From: Anthopleura xanthogrammica
Taxonomy: Eukaryota; Cnidaria; Anthozoa; Actiniaria; Actiniidae
Direction: 5' to 3'
DNA: 64,000 nt
NCBI GenBank assembly: GCA_964019055.1
Contig: OZ025206.1
Location: 14,171,291 to 14,235,290 of the forward strand
Every line of letters begins with the position of its first letter. Within the stretch, counting starts at the first letter, position 1. The notes beneath the pieces are model-generated. The model saw only the letters and a list, made by a program, of their open reading frames with translations, did no database searches and was not told where the DNA came from. This document shows, piece by piece, positions 30,901 through 42,925 of this stretch. A program made the position numbers and the translations under genes.

Positions 30901-33900
30901 TATTGAGTGGTTAAATGGCAACCTATCTTTATATTTACTGGTATATATATATATATATGTTCAAATTATGTGAATAGAAATACAGAAATGCTAGAAATAC
31001 TGTATCAATGTATAAAAGTTATAACAGTCCCTGTAATAACATAACAGTATTAGATTCTTTGTTAGAATGGGAGTAAAAGAGAAAATCGTTGTGCATATCA
31101 CATATCAAAATAAAAGTGGCAATACTGTTTTGTGATGACAAAAAAATGTTGCAGAAAAGTTCAAATATCTGCACTTTTCTACGGAAAATTTTGAAACTGC
31201 GCACATACATGTACCATTGGGTATGCACTAAACGATGCAATTTTTCACTGCAATATTGTTTGTTTACAAAACTTTTGTTCCAGAAAGCTTACAGCACTTC
31301 CCAATCACATGCGAGAAATTGCACAATGTGCTGTCATGACAAAAACTTTGGTTTTGGTGGACATCAATCAAGGCATTTCCACAACATTCCACGTAGCATG
31401 TGCCTTGATAACTTTGTGTTTTTCAAAAATTTCATGGAACACTTTGATTGACATCCACCAGAACTTTATTTTGTCACAATGGTAATTTGTGCGTGTGATT
31501 GGGAAGCACTGTAACTAATTTGCTAATATTTACACGTAGATACAATTTGATCACTGTCTGCTTCTTGCAACAAAATCTATTCCAATACATTTTTGAATCC
31601 TAAGTTACTATTTATTTGTTTTCAGCCTGTTAGTGGTGCAGATTTTATAGTTCCTGTTGAAATCGATGGGACAGTTCATCAGGTATATATCTAATATGAA
31701 TAACTTTCAGCAATCTACATCATCCTAGAAATAAATTATTGTGTAATAACCCAACTTACAGTCAACATTTGACCAACACTTGGCCGACACATGAATAAGA
31801 CTTTACCAATACTCACTCACTAATAATTATTCATATTTACAGAAGATTTTCATTCTGTGGACAAATTGCTTGAATTTGTTTTTACCACATAAAATGTCCA
31901 ACACACGGCCAACCCATGGCTGACAGTCAGGCGATTGTGACATCATAATGGTCATGATGGAAATAAATGGAAAACAAGAATATGTAGGGCCAATTTAAGA
32001 TTTTCTTTTTACTGTAGTGTGACAGGGGTAACTCTTAAAGTTTATAATTATTTATTTGCAATACCTTTTTTCAGGTATATGTTCTTAAAAGGCCTCATGT
32101 GGATGAGTTTTTAAAGAAGATGGGAGATATGTTTGAATGCGTACTTTTTACTGCTAGCTTAGCAAAGGTAGGTTTTATTGATCTTTACTATTGTAACAGT
32201 GCTGTCGGGGGGGGGGGGGGGGGTAAGGGGTTTTCATGTAAAATAGTTAATGGGGCTTTTTAATGATTGTGATCTGTGATGAGCAGGTTTTAAACTTTGT
32301 GAATCATAAATTTTTCTTGAATTTGAACATTTGATAATTTCCGTGAGCCATGATTGTCCTTTTTTAATTTATGTGAACCGTGCCGAGACCCACTAACCAC
32401 CCCTGTACTATTCAGAATTATCTCAAACCTAGCATATAATAATAATAATAACAACAACAACAACAACAACAATAACAACAATATTAATAAGAAATTATTA
32501 TTTATAACAAAACAACAAAATTTAATACAGCATTACGAATACAGCTGGTTTCCTATAATAATTATTATCACTTACCGGTACATACATATTGCTGGGTTCT
32601 TTTCAAGAGATTCATGATTAAAAGAAATACCCCCAAAAATACATGTGATGGCCATGTTTATAACTTATTGCAATAAATTTTGAGCTGCCAATATGGGTTT
32701 ACATGTATATTGGCAGCCAGTTAGGAGAAAATATCTTCCGTATTGGCATTTAAGTCACGAAGGGTAATATAACCCGTATTCGCAGCTCAAAATCACAATA
32801 AGTTTTTTATCAATTCTTCTATTGCCTGGTAATTCTGAGCTGGCAATACGGGTTTATATTGGCGACTCTCTCTCTATCAAACTTATAGGAAAATCACGAT
32901 ACTGGTTGTCATAGCGAAAGGGCAACATTAATAGCTTTTGCTAAGTTCAGCCAACAACGGTCCCAGTCAAAACCAAATAATACAAAGCAATAAATTATTA
33001 ATAAAATGAATACTTCATCTTCTTGCAGTATGCTGATCCAGTGTCTGACTTGTTAGATAAGTGTGGGACCTTCAAAGCTCGTCTTTTTAGAGAGTCTTGT
33101 GTATTTCACAGGGGAAATTATGTCAAGGTAAGTTTCGAATTGATACGAATCATAGCCATGATATCTAAAAGATACCATTTTTCAACATGCCAACAGTTGG
33201 TGGTTTGTCAGCTGCACAATAGCTAGGTGACAGTGGAATAATAGTGGGGTGTCAACTGACAATGCTCACTTACCTGCCGACCCGCCAACAGTCAGCTGTT
33301 TGTTGATCACACAACAGTAGATCGCACGATCAATGGCTACTTGACCGCAGTTTTTTGGCTGATTAATGGCCGTTTGTTGACTGACTCTCAGATGTTGGGT
33401 AGTATTATTTCTTTAGAAACTGTCAGCCACACAACGACTGATAAAATGGTTGTTTCACAGCCATTTTGTGACATGCCAACAGTTGGTGGTTTGTCAGCTG
33501 CACAATAGCTAGGTGACAGTGGAATAACTGTGGGGTGTCGAAAGACAATGGTTGTTAATCTGCCGACACACCAACAGTCAGCCATTCGTAGATCGGATGA
33601 TCAATGGAAATTTGACTGCATGTAGTTTATTAGCTGATTAACAGCCGTTTGTCAGCTGACTGTCATCCGTTAGGTAGTATTATTTCTTTAGAAACTGTCA
33701 GCCACACAAGGGCTGATAGTCGGGTGATTTTCTTGAAGATGTAGGTTTTGTCAAAAAATGTCTGAAATGCAGGCCTTATCTAATCCAAGTTGTTCTTTTT
33801 TCTTTCACAGGATTTAAGCAAATTGGGGAGAGATTTAAAGCATTGTCTTATTATTGATAATTCACCTGCATCATACAGTTTTCATCCTGAAAATGCTGTA

Positions 33901-34784
33901 AGTAAATTCCAAGTTCTTTCCCCCCAAAATATAGACAAATTTACTGTTTATTTCATAGTGGGATCTGTAGTATGAATTTTGATGAAATGATGCCAAGTTT
34001 TTACTGAGATCTTTCAACAGTGAGAACTGTCATCTTCAGAGTTATTATACAAGGCAAAAGATAATTAGATATATAATGCTAGAATGTTATAAATTATATA
34101 CGTTTATGAATCTGGTATGCTTAACTTGCTGGTTTTAAGGGAGGGCTTGAGCCACTTATAATTAATACAATGCAATGCCTCCTTTATCTTTGAACTAGAT
34201 TTAGTGCTGGCTTGATCAATAATTTATTATAAAGGAGCATTCAGTGTCCATAACATGCCTTATGACAAGTCCTTGATGTTTAAAAATATTTGAGCTTTTG
34301 TCCGGATCTGTAGTACAGTAGTTGTAATACTCCCATTTCGAGTTCTCTTTTACGCTGTGTTAGCCTCAAAACCGTGTAATATATTCTTTTATTTAGTAAC
34401 AGCCCGTGGAAATTCAAGAGATCTGTGTGTAAAGAAGACAATAAAAATACTTTGAAATTTCACGAGTTTTATCTAAATTTCTGCATAATTTACGCACAAT
34501 TGAGGCTAACACAGCGTAAAAGAGAACTCGAAACGGGAGTATTGATAGATCAGTTTTCACCAGCTAGAATGCAGTACTCTTCTGGCTTTATTATTTATGT
34601 GTCATATCTTTTTCTTATTTTTCAGGTCCCAGTTGTATCGTGGTTTGACGATCCAAGCGATGTTGAACTTCTTAACCTTATTCCTTTCTTTGAAGCATTG
34701 CGTGATACAGAGGATGTCTGTGCATATTTACGGACAGTACATCACAGAAACTCCTATAGGCATCCAAGTATTGATCAAAGCTAG
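27981..34784 (+). CDS. CTDSPL: Small C-terminal domain phosphatase (SCP/CTDSP family), eight exons
   Basis: HAD-superfamily phosphatase that removes phosphate, mainly Ser5, from the RNA polymerase II CTD and other substrates. The vertebrate SCPs also silence neuronal genes with REST. Exons: 27981-28062, 28413-28573, 30318-30416, 31626-31682, 32075-32167, 33029-33127, 33811-33897 and 34626-34784, giving 837 nt and 278 residues. The start ([14 protein letters not shown]) matches the family N-terminus. FSSFFCCF in exon 2 matches the conserved Cys pair. The catalytic DLDET is at residues 103-107 (Asp103 nucleophile, Asp105 acid/base by family knowledge), followed by [62 protein letters not shown] and SWFDD. 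The C-terminus ([13 protein letters not shown]) is longer than the vertebrate form. Whether it corresponds to CTDSP1, 2 or L cannot be settled; the symbol marks the closest N-terminal match. Confidence 0.95.
31291..31512. mobile_element. Foldback element in CTDSP intron 3
   Basis: The left arm acagcacttcccaatcacat and right arm gtgtgattgggaagcactgt are nearly perfect inverted repeats. Inner arms tttggtggacatcaatcaag and ttgattgacatccaccagaa also pair. A partial relative is near 26850-26925. Confidence 0.78.
32207..32490. repeat. Poly-G run and (AAY)n microsatellite in CTDSP intron 5
   Basis: About 17 consecutive G bases at 32207-32223, then an aat/aac trinucleotide repeat at 32438-32490. Frames through the latter give Asn or Leu runs and are not genes. 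Confidence 0.85.
32661..32803. mobile_element. Foldback element in CTDSP intron 5
   Basis: Arms: attttgagctgccaatatgg then gttta on the left, taacccgtattcgcagctca then aaat on the right, with aacttattg/caataagtt at the outer edges. A further single arm, gagctggcaatacgggttta, lies at about 32838-32858 and may be a second broken copy. Confidence 0.7.
33186..33735. repeat. Tandem duplication of about 280 bp in CTDSP intron 6
   Basis: catgccaacagttggtggtt then tgtcagctgcacaatagcta starts at 33186 and again at 33472. agtattatttctttagaaac then tgtcagccacacaa follows in both copies. Within each copy, short words such as ccaacagtcag and cagctgac recur in both orientations. Similar words near 31760-31930 and 35930-36010 suggest a dispersed family. 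Confidence 0.8.
34326..34543. mobile_element. Foldback MITE in CTDSP intron 7
   Basis: Arms of about 44 bp: aatactcccatttcgagttc then tcttttacgctgtgttagcc on the left, ggctaacacagcgtaaaaga then gaactcgaaacgggagtatt on the right. Two mismatches at most in the arms suggest fairly recent insertion. Confidence 0.85.
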
Positions 34785-35314
34785 TATGTCCAAGAAGTAC
34801 CCAAGTCATAGGCAAGTTCTTGTCACTATGCAAATAATCCATTGATTGGATTCCTGTCTATTTTTATACATAGAAATGATCTATTTTTATTACCAAAGCC
34901 AGAGAGTAATTTAAATATTATACATTTTGTATTGAATTGAATTTTGCTCACCACATTGAATATGATCTGATTCAATGACTCTTTTATATCGAACAAAACT
35001 TGTACTCTATCATATTTTTTATATAACTTTTCATGTTTGTGTAGATCTTGATCAGCAAATTTTTATTACTTCACCAAGCAAGTAATTTATAATCTTTTTT
35101 AATACGTCTCATCACCTGGGGAATCCACTTCCAATCAAGTGGAATAAAGTGAAAAATGTTGAAGCAAAACAAATAACGAACAGAAAACACGAGGAAAAAT
35201 GACATAATTGTCATTGTCAAATTATACAGACCTTAGAAAGATGGGTTTTTGACATTTTATAGCACTTTACAGCATTTTACAGCACTTTTGCAAAATTCTG
35301 CAACTTAATTGATT

Positions 35315-35512
35315 CCAGACGTCTGGCATTTTGACTCCCATCAATCAAACTTCCATGAGCCATTTTAGTTCATTGCGATTACAAGCAATATAGAATTTCC
35401 TGTGTGAAAATGGCTTTTTTTTAGTCATGGGAATTTTCTTGATCTTGCTCAATCAGAATGAACTAAGCCTGTTGTAGTTTGATTGATGGAAGCCAAAACT
35501 TGAGACGTCTGG
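35315..35512. mobile_element. MITE with CCAGACGTCTGG-type ends
   Basis: The left end ccagacgtctggcattttga then ctcccatcaatcaaact pairs with right agtttgattgatggaagcca then aaacttgagacgtctgg. The left end is itself a 12-bp palindrome. Confidence 0.75.
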
Positions 35513-37609
35513 AGTTGGGTCAGTGAACTATGCTCCCCCTGGCAATTGGCCTGCAATACACATTGTTATTTTATCCAATTAATCATAAGCTTTATTCTAC
35601 CGGTAGTTGGCAACTCCATCATTCTATGCTACCTGTAGCTTAACCTTTAATGCTGCCAGAGAACCTAATTATTTCTGTGTTTGGCTGGCCATGCACTAAC
35701 TTCAATAATGTAATTTAGTAACAAATAATTAGACTGTTCTTAGAACTCTTACTACCAGTAACCAGGTATATTAGTAAGGTGTGTTGTTGGTGAAGTGTTG
35801 GTAGGATCTAGATAGGCTGTTGCCTGACAATGTATGACAACAGAATATGGATTTTAATCTTACTGTTAAAATCATAGTCTTCACCATGATTTTATCACAA
35901 GCAGATACAGGTTGATTGATACTTGGCTAACTATTGCCCATTGATCAGCTGACTGTCAATGAATGATTGGCAAACAACTGGCTGGCAGAGTGCTGGCTGA
36001 TTGTTGGTCAACACATGTTACTGTAGCTTGTCATAAGGTACAAAATTACTTAGAATCATAACTAAGCCAGTTCGGTATTCCATTGTCATTTGTCTTTGAA
36101 ACGTTTTTTCTCATTTCTGAAGTTGTCAAGGTGATGATCCCATATTTGTTAAGATTGGAAATGAGTGTAATAATAACCCAGACTTGCTTTTGAAAGGCTG
36201 TTGTTAAGATGACAGGAAATTGGTGGGTTGTTGGTAAAACGACAGCAGTGTCACTCAAGTGTTCATGGGTTATCACTTCTGTAGCTCTAGTATTAATATC
36301 AAAATAATGAGATAATATTGAAATAATGCTCCACAAAATGTCCGCTTGGCTTCCGCTTAGACAAATGCAAAAATGCTTGATATAATGATTTCATTTAACC
36401 CATGAAATAACAATCTAATAATAATTATTAAATTGGTACAAGTTTGCTTAGCCTGCTTGCATCCGAACACAAGCCCTTGGATGCACACAGTCTATCACTT
36501 GCTCTAATTGTCATGATCGACAACTGTGATAATTATATTTTAATTCTTAATTTTATTAACTTCACCATATCTACACGTACAGTAATACAGCTACAAAACA
36601 TATAACACTGCTATAATTACATTAGCAAAGGAATATAACATTGTAAAATTAGCAGAGTGACTGCAACCGCATAGGCAATTACTGCAGGCACAACTTTCTA
36701 ATGCCTCCACTCTTTCTGCTACTTGCTTTTGGCACTATTATTGAATCGAACAAAATGAAAATACTTTTATGTTTTTTTTTTGGTGGATGTGTTTAGGAAA
36801 TGAAATTTTGCAGGTTAACTGAAAATATTTCTATATCCATAACTTTATATTACCACTATTAATGTTAAAATGCATGTTCACTTTTTAGTCCCACTAGATT
36901 CAATATTATATTTTTACACCCCAGACAATTTTGTATACTTTATATTTTATATACGATGCAGATAAGATTGAAGGAAGAGAATATTGAATATAAAAAATTG
37001 GTATTCTTGATGTCAATTTCCAATCATGATGTTTTTTACAGTTAATCTACGACTTCCCCTATAAAACTGTTACAGTAGCATAAAAGGTAGCAGTAGAAAT
37101 TAATCATACCTTTTTCTTTCAACTATAACACACTAATAATTATTTCCATTTCATGGGGAAGTAAAATTAATCATTCTATGAATTTGCAATGAGCTAATTT
37201 TAATAACGGTAATTAGAGTGACTAGAAGAGTGATTGCTAATAAGCAATGGAATAATGATATACATGTTTCTATAATTCTATAATTCACCCACCATCGCAC
37301 CTCCCCCCCCCCCCCCCCAAATGATATTGTATCTACTGCATCATATCATTGGTGCTTGAGTTCATGAATGTCCTGATCATAAATGGTGCATCCCCCTCCT
37401 GAAAAATCCTTGATCCTCCCCTGAAAATAGCACAGGCTTCAACATAGATACCAAATTTTAGAGTGATTTTACTTCTCCATGAAATAGTCACAAACAGCCA
37501 ACCTGTGTTCAAGTACTAAATCTAAATTACATTGTGCAAAACCCTTCGTTTTCTATTGTTTAAATGGTACAAATTTGTGCTAATTATTTAGTACTATTTC
37601 ATCGGTTTA

Positions 37610-37755
37610 GAGTGGTTTTACTTAAACTGTGAGAGATTAATTATATCTATCAGAGGATAACTATACAATGAATGATGCGATAATTTGTTTTCTTTTGTGT
37701 CTAATTCTATAATTACACATTAACAAGTAATTTTTGTTTCAAAGTAAAACCTCTC
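37610..37755. mobile_element. MITE family B, diverged copy
   Basis: The left end gagtggttttacttaaactg and right end aaagtaaaacctctc are inverted, with TA at both borders (37608-37609, 37756-37757). The inner ttttcttttgtgtcta and aacaagtaatt match the element at 9627-9767, and the lengths are close (146 and 141 bp). Confidence 0.72.
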
Positions 37756-38105
37756 TATTTTCTGTGTGCTTCAATAATCATTTTCTCTTGTTTTCTGTTT
37801 TTCATCGCTTTAGGCCAGATATTCCAGAAATCAGCAGGGTTTTCATTAAGGGTCAGAGATCAGAGAATGTTCTATTAATTGTGCAAAATGTATTGGCTTA
37901 AACTTTCACAAATAGCTTTAATAGTAATTTGTAAAGTGTTCACTTGATCCCTAGTACTGTCAGGCTAGTTCATGATCTTCTCCTATTATTTCAAAACTTA
38001 ATGAAAACCTTGTATCAGAAATAACTTCTTGCATCTCTGATGATTAATGTACAATAGATTACCTTAAAATGCCAACATGAACATATAAGAGAAATATTCC
38101 CAGTA

Positions 38106-38345
38106 TTTGAATATGGCACCAATGATGTCAAACGAGGATAATCCTGGGATGTCTCGGATGTCCTGGATGTTGTGAGTTAAACCTTGTTGTTTTGACTCTT
38201 CTGAGTTCAGGTTGTCACTGACATATTTTTTCATGTGGATTGCTGTTTTTTTATTAATAAAAAGGTTCTCCCACCATCAACCATTTAAGAAATAGGTAAT
38301 AAGATGGCAAATCCTCATTTGATGTCATTGACGCCATATTCAAAA
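38106..38345. mobile_element. Foldback element with tttgaatatgg ends
   Basis: The left arm tttgaatatggcaccaatga then tgtcaaacgagg pairs with right cctcatttgatgtcattgac then gccatattcaaa. The interior contains three short cctggatgt/tcggatgt repeats. Confidence 0.75.
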
Positions 38346-38850
38346 ACAGTCTAAAGTGGAATTTGTGCCTTTTCTTTTGTATTGTTCTGATAGCTATGCA
38401 TCCAAGATAATTATAAATTTTAAAGTTATTTTCATACAAAGAGGTATCTCTATTAATCTTAAAATTTGCTTATTTTTAAGTCTCCAAGTGGTTGGAATAC
38501 CTGTCCAATTTCTTAACATAGTAGTGTATAAAAATATAATTTGTTAATGAAGAAAACCTATTTTTCTATCTATTTTGTACTGAAATGTTTTGCCCTGAAT
38601 TTTTGCTAAATTTGTACATAATGTTATATATTTTCATATCTTTTGAAATGATTTTGTGTTGATTTCGTAATGTTGTTTTCAAATCTAGAAGAAATTCCAC
38701 TAAAAATTGTAAATGTTCACTGTGAAGTTCACATAAAATGGAAATCTTGATTTTATCTTGTTCAAATTTATTTGTTCAAAATTAATGAAAAACACACAAA
38801 ATCAAAAGCAAATTGCTACCCTAGACCTTTTGTGAGATAGTGAACATGGT

Positions 38851-38935
38851 GCATTGTGGTCTACCTTAGGTACAAACATCTTTAGTTCATTATACCTTAT
38901 TTGGTGTTGTTTGTACTGAAGCTAGACCACAATGC
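38851..38935. mobile_element. Short hairpin element, family D copy 2
   Basis: The 13-bp terminal inverted repeat gcattgtggtcta/tagaccacaatgc is perfect, followed by a further imperfect pairing of gtacaaaca with tgtttgtac. The right half matches 22332-22400. Confidence 0.72.
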
Positions 38936-39776
38936 ATCCTGTTTATAGAACTCGGGAAAGGTCTGACAGCTTGATTTTTTGTAATAAATATTGATGGTTT
39001 TTGAAGCCATTTGCAATATGAGAGTCTTTCTTCCTCTACCCAAGCACTAGCATGCCTAGCTGGCCCTAGTAGAAATATTCACCAGGGACCACAGAGTACC
39101 ATAAAAATGGTAAGACCTTCAAGTCTTCTCGGATAAGGAACTTTAAACTGTAGGCCCAGCTGTCTCCCAACCCTTCCTTAACCTGTAAATGGGGGACATA
39201 AAAGAACCTGTTGAATTATTCGTGTAAGAGTAGGGGATTGTCTCCCGGTTCAAAAGCCTATCCCAATTTGGAGGCATAACATTAATTACTAACAATTCAC
39301 TCATGATTGTAAGCTGCACGGCTGCTAATAGCGCCTTAATATGCAGCCTGTACAGTCCTCCACTGGTCACAATTGTGCATTGAGACATTGGGAAATGTGC
39401 TATATAAGAACTTCCCATTATTTATATTGTTATTACTATTACTATATAAGAGACTACTATGGGAAAAAGTGGGGGGCTAAGATTGGAAAATATAACATTA
39501 CTATGGGAAAAAGTGGGGGGCTAAGATTGGAAAATATAACACACTACTATGGGAAAAAGTGGGGGGCTAAGATTGGAAAATATAACACAATACTATGGGA
39601 AATAGTGGGGGGCTAAGATTGGAAAATATAACACACTACTATATATGGGAAAAAGTGGGGTGCTAAGATTGGAAATATATAACACACTACTATATATGGG
39701 AAAAAGTGGGGGGCTAAGATTGGAAAATATAACACACTACTATGGGAAAAAGTGGGGGGCTAAGATTGGAAAATAT

Positions 39777-40082
39777 TTAAGGAATAAAAAACAGTTTTCC
39801 GTGTATTATACTCTGATAAAGACACGCGGGATGTGGAGAGAACACGAGAGAAGCGTAGGAAACCACGACGCGTAGCGGAGTGGTTTCCAGCTTTTCAAGT
39901 GTTCTCTCCACATCCCAAGTGTCTTTATCAGAGTATAATACACGGAAAACTGTTTTTATTGCTTTTATAAAATAACTAACTTTTCGAGAGAGGAAAAAAA
40001 TGACGTGAGCATGTATTATGCTCTCATAAAACATGGCTTTTTGACCAATCAGAGCGCGCGTAATATCAAAGTTATTTTATAA
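39777..40082. mobile_element. Foldback element trapped in minisatellite, copy 1
   Basis: Insert of about 306 bp between gaaaatat and aacacac of a repeat unit. Its arms of about 60 bp (aaaacagttttccgtgtatt then atactctgataaagacac; reverse gtgtctttatcagagtataa then tacacggaaaactgtttt) surround a GC-rich loop with gacgcgtagcgg. A second, shorter inverted pair, ttataaaataac/gttattttataa, bounds its right third, which includes ccaatcagagcgcgcg. An 85-codon minus frame inside is a by-product. Confidence 0.88.
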
Positions 40083-40561
40083 AACACACTACTATGGGAA
40101 ATAGTGGGGGGCTAAGATTGGAAAATATAACACACTACTATATATGGGAAAAAGTGGGAGGCTAAGATTGGAAAATATAACACACTACTATGGGAAATAG
40201 TGGGGGGCTAAGATTGGAAAATATAACACACTACTATGGGAAAAAGTGGGGGGCTAAGATTGGAAAATATAACACAATACTATGGGAAATAGTGGGGGGC
40301 TAAGATTGGAAAATATAACACACTACTATATATGGGAAAAAGTGGGGTGCTAAGATTGGAAATATATAACACACTACTATATATGGGAAAAAGTGGGGGG
40401 CTAAGATTGGAAAATATAACACACTACTATGGGAAATAGTGGGGGGCTAAGATTGGAAAATATAACACACTACTATATATGGGAAAAAGTGTGGGGCTAA
40501 GATTGGAAAATATAACACTACTATATATGGGAAAAAGTGGGGGGCTAAGATTGGAAAATAT

Positions 40562-40867
40562 TTAAGGAATAAAAAACAGTTTTCCGTGTATTATACTCTG
40601 ATAAAGACACGCGGGATGTGGAGAGAACACGAGAGAAGCGTAGGAAACCACGACGCGTAGCGGAGTGGTTTCCAGCTTTTCAAGTGTTCTCTCCACATCC
40701 CAAGTGTCTTTATCAGAGTATAATACACGGAAAACTGTTTTTATTGCTTTTATAAAATAACTAACTTTTCGAGAGAGGAAAAAAATGACGTGAGCATGTA
40801 TTATGCTCTCATAAAACATGGCTTTTTGACCAATCAGAGCGCGCGTAATATCAAAGTTATTTTATAA
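40562..40867. mobile_element. Foldback element trapped in minisatellite, copy 2
   Basis: Appears identical to the copy 785 bp upstream over its full length, including loop and flanking array units on the right. That fits co-amplification of element plus array units, not a second insertion. Confidence 0.88.
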
Positions 40868-41950
40868 AACACACTACTATGGGAAATAGTGGGGGGCTAA
40901 GATTGGAAAATATAACACACTACTATATATGGGAAAAAGTGGGAGGCTAAGATTGGAAAATATAACACACTACTATGGGAAATAGTGGGGGGCTAAGATT
41001 GGAAAATATAACACACTACTATATATGGGAAAAGTGGGGAGCTAAGATTGGAAAATATAACACACTACTATATATGGGAAAAAGTGGGGGGCTAAGATTG
41101 GAAAATATAACACACTACTATATATGGGAAAAAGTGGGGGGCTAAGATTGGAAAATATAACACAATACTATGGGAAATAGTGGGGGGCTAAGATTGGAAA
41201 ATATAACACAATACTATGGGAAAAAGTGGGGGGCTAAGATTGGAAAATATAACACACTACTATATATGGGAAAAAGTGGGGGGCTAAGATTGGAAAATAT
41301 AACACACTACTATATATGGGAAAAAGTGGGGGGCTAAGATTGGAAAATATAACACACTACTATATATGGGAAAAAGTGGGGGGCTAAGATTGGAAAATAT
41401 AACACAATACTATGGGAAATAGTGGGGGGCTAAGATTGGAAAATATAACACAATACTATGGGAAAAAGTGGGGGGCTAAGATTGGAAAATATAACACACT
41501 ACTATATATGGGAAAAAGTGGGAGGCTAAGATTGGAAAATATAACACACTACTATATATGGGAAAAAGTGGGGGGCTAAGATTGGAAAATATAACACAAT
41601 ACTATGGGAAAAAGTGGGGGGCTAAGATTGGAAAATATAACACACTACTATATATGGGAAAAAGTGGGGGGCTAAGATTGGAAAATATAACACACTACTA
41701 TATATGGGAAAAAGTGGGGGGCTAAGATTGGAAAATATAACACAATACTATGGGAAATAGTGGGGGGCTAAGATTGGAAAATATAACACAATACTATGGG
41801 AAAAAGTGGGGGGCTAAGATTGGAAAATATAACACACTACTATATATGGGAAAAAGTGGGGGGCTAAGATTGGAAAATATAACACACTACTATATATGGG
41901 AAAAAGTGGGGGGCTAAGATTGGAAAATATAACATACTAGTATGGAAAAA

Positions 41951-42925
41951 AGGAAAAACGGGGGGGGGGGGGGGGGTCTTCGCGGTTCCTGTTCACTTGA
42001 TTAGTTGGTCGCAAAAATAACTGAAAATTTAAATTTCGACAAAGAAAATGATTTATTGTTGGACGCGTTCTTTCAATAGTCTTGAAACTCACTATTTTTC
42101 TTCCTATTATTTTCAGTTCATTGCGCGCTTATTTTGTTAATTGCCTTTTTTCCCTTTATATAATATTTATTAGACATGTAACTTACATATATTCTTAAAT
42201 ACATGAATCTGTTAATATACTTTTATATCCTGCAACACCATTGAAAATGCAATTGGAACGCAGGATATTGGTCTAATATTGGTGGTATAAAGCAAGAGGG
42301 CTTCTCATTATAAATTAGCTTCCCGTTTGTTCATACCACGAGCATGGCTGTCATGTCTCGTTGACCAGACCCCTTGCAGTAAAACCCATCCTGGGCGTCA
42401 AAACTATCAATGAAAATCTAACATTTTTACAAAAAAATTATTAGTCCTAGATAAAAGAGAATAGACCTCTTTACCTTGGTATGCAACTTGCCCTCTTCAG
42501 ACCACATGACATTCCCTTGAGAAATCTTCTTTTATTAAAATATTTACACATGAAAGAATCAACTCCCAAGAGTGGCATCACGTGGTCTGAAATGGGTACA
42601 TCAAACAACGAAGGTAAAGCTAGAGGTATATTCTTTTGTTCTTAGTGCAAGGAGTCTAGCTATATATTCGGTGATATATTTGACCATTACATTAGAAACG
42701 TTTTCAAATATCTGGCGAAGAAAACTGCTAATTTCTTTTGACCCCCATGCAGATAGGGAATAAGTGCAATGGGTCTGTATAAGTGGCCTGCTAGAAAATA
42801 CAAGTGCCTCGTGGAATATTTCTTGGCATGCCACTCAAAACCATTGTAAAACTAATATATTGTCAATGATCAATGAAAATTTATGTTTTAAATTAAATTA
42901 GGCTCTAGCTAGCTCTTGAGCTTGT
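41951..42925. other. Intergenic, 3' flank of NK2 gene
   Basis: Poly-G run, then AT-rich sequence without a supported exon. It contains the reversed family E fragment at 42786-42853 (gaaaatacaagtgcctcgtg, then ccactcaaaaccattgta). It should contain the 3' UTR of the minus-strand homeobox gene that ends at 42926. Confidence 0.55.

Larger units (their letters stand above)
34785..39451. other. CTDSP 3' flank and intergenic sequence
   Basis: AT-rich 4.7 kb with no supported exon. The first AATAAA after the CTDSP stop is at 35143-35148 and may end the 3' UTR. MITEs lie at 35315, 37610, 38106 and 38851. A poly-C run is at 37301-37318. Remaining open frames are short and without domains. Confidence 0.6.
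39452..41950. repeat. 46/50-bp minisatellite with higher-order structure
   Basis: About 40 copies of a unit such as actatgggaaaaagtggggg then gctaagattggaaaatataa and cacact. The short type is 46 bp; the long type has an extra tata (actatatatggg) and is 50 bp. A further variant has gggaaatag instead of gggaaaaag and cacaat instead of cacact. In the right half these variants recur in a fixed order, giving a 242-bp higher-order unit from 41160 to 41402 (two short, three long) and a 338-bp version to 41740. Two identical foldback inserts interrupt the left half. It ends at a poly-G run (41960-41976). Confidence 0.95.

Noticed and set aside
30417..34625. miR-26 in CTDSP introns, as in vertebrates
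   Set aside because: No match to the miR-26 sequence was seen in any intron. The hairpins present are MITE-like.
39777..40034. 85-codon minus frame repeated identically at 40562-40819
   Set aside because: It lies across the arms and loop of the foldback element. Identity reflects duplication of the element, not gene conservation.
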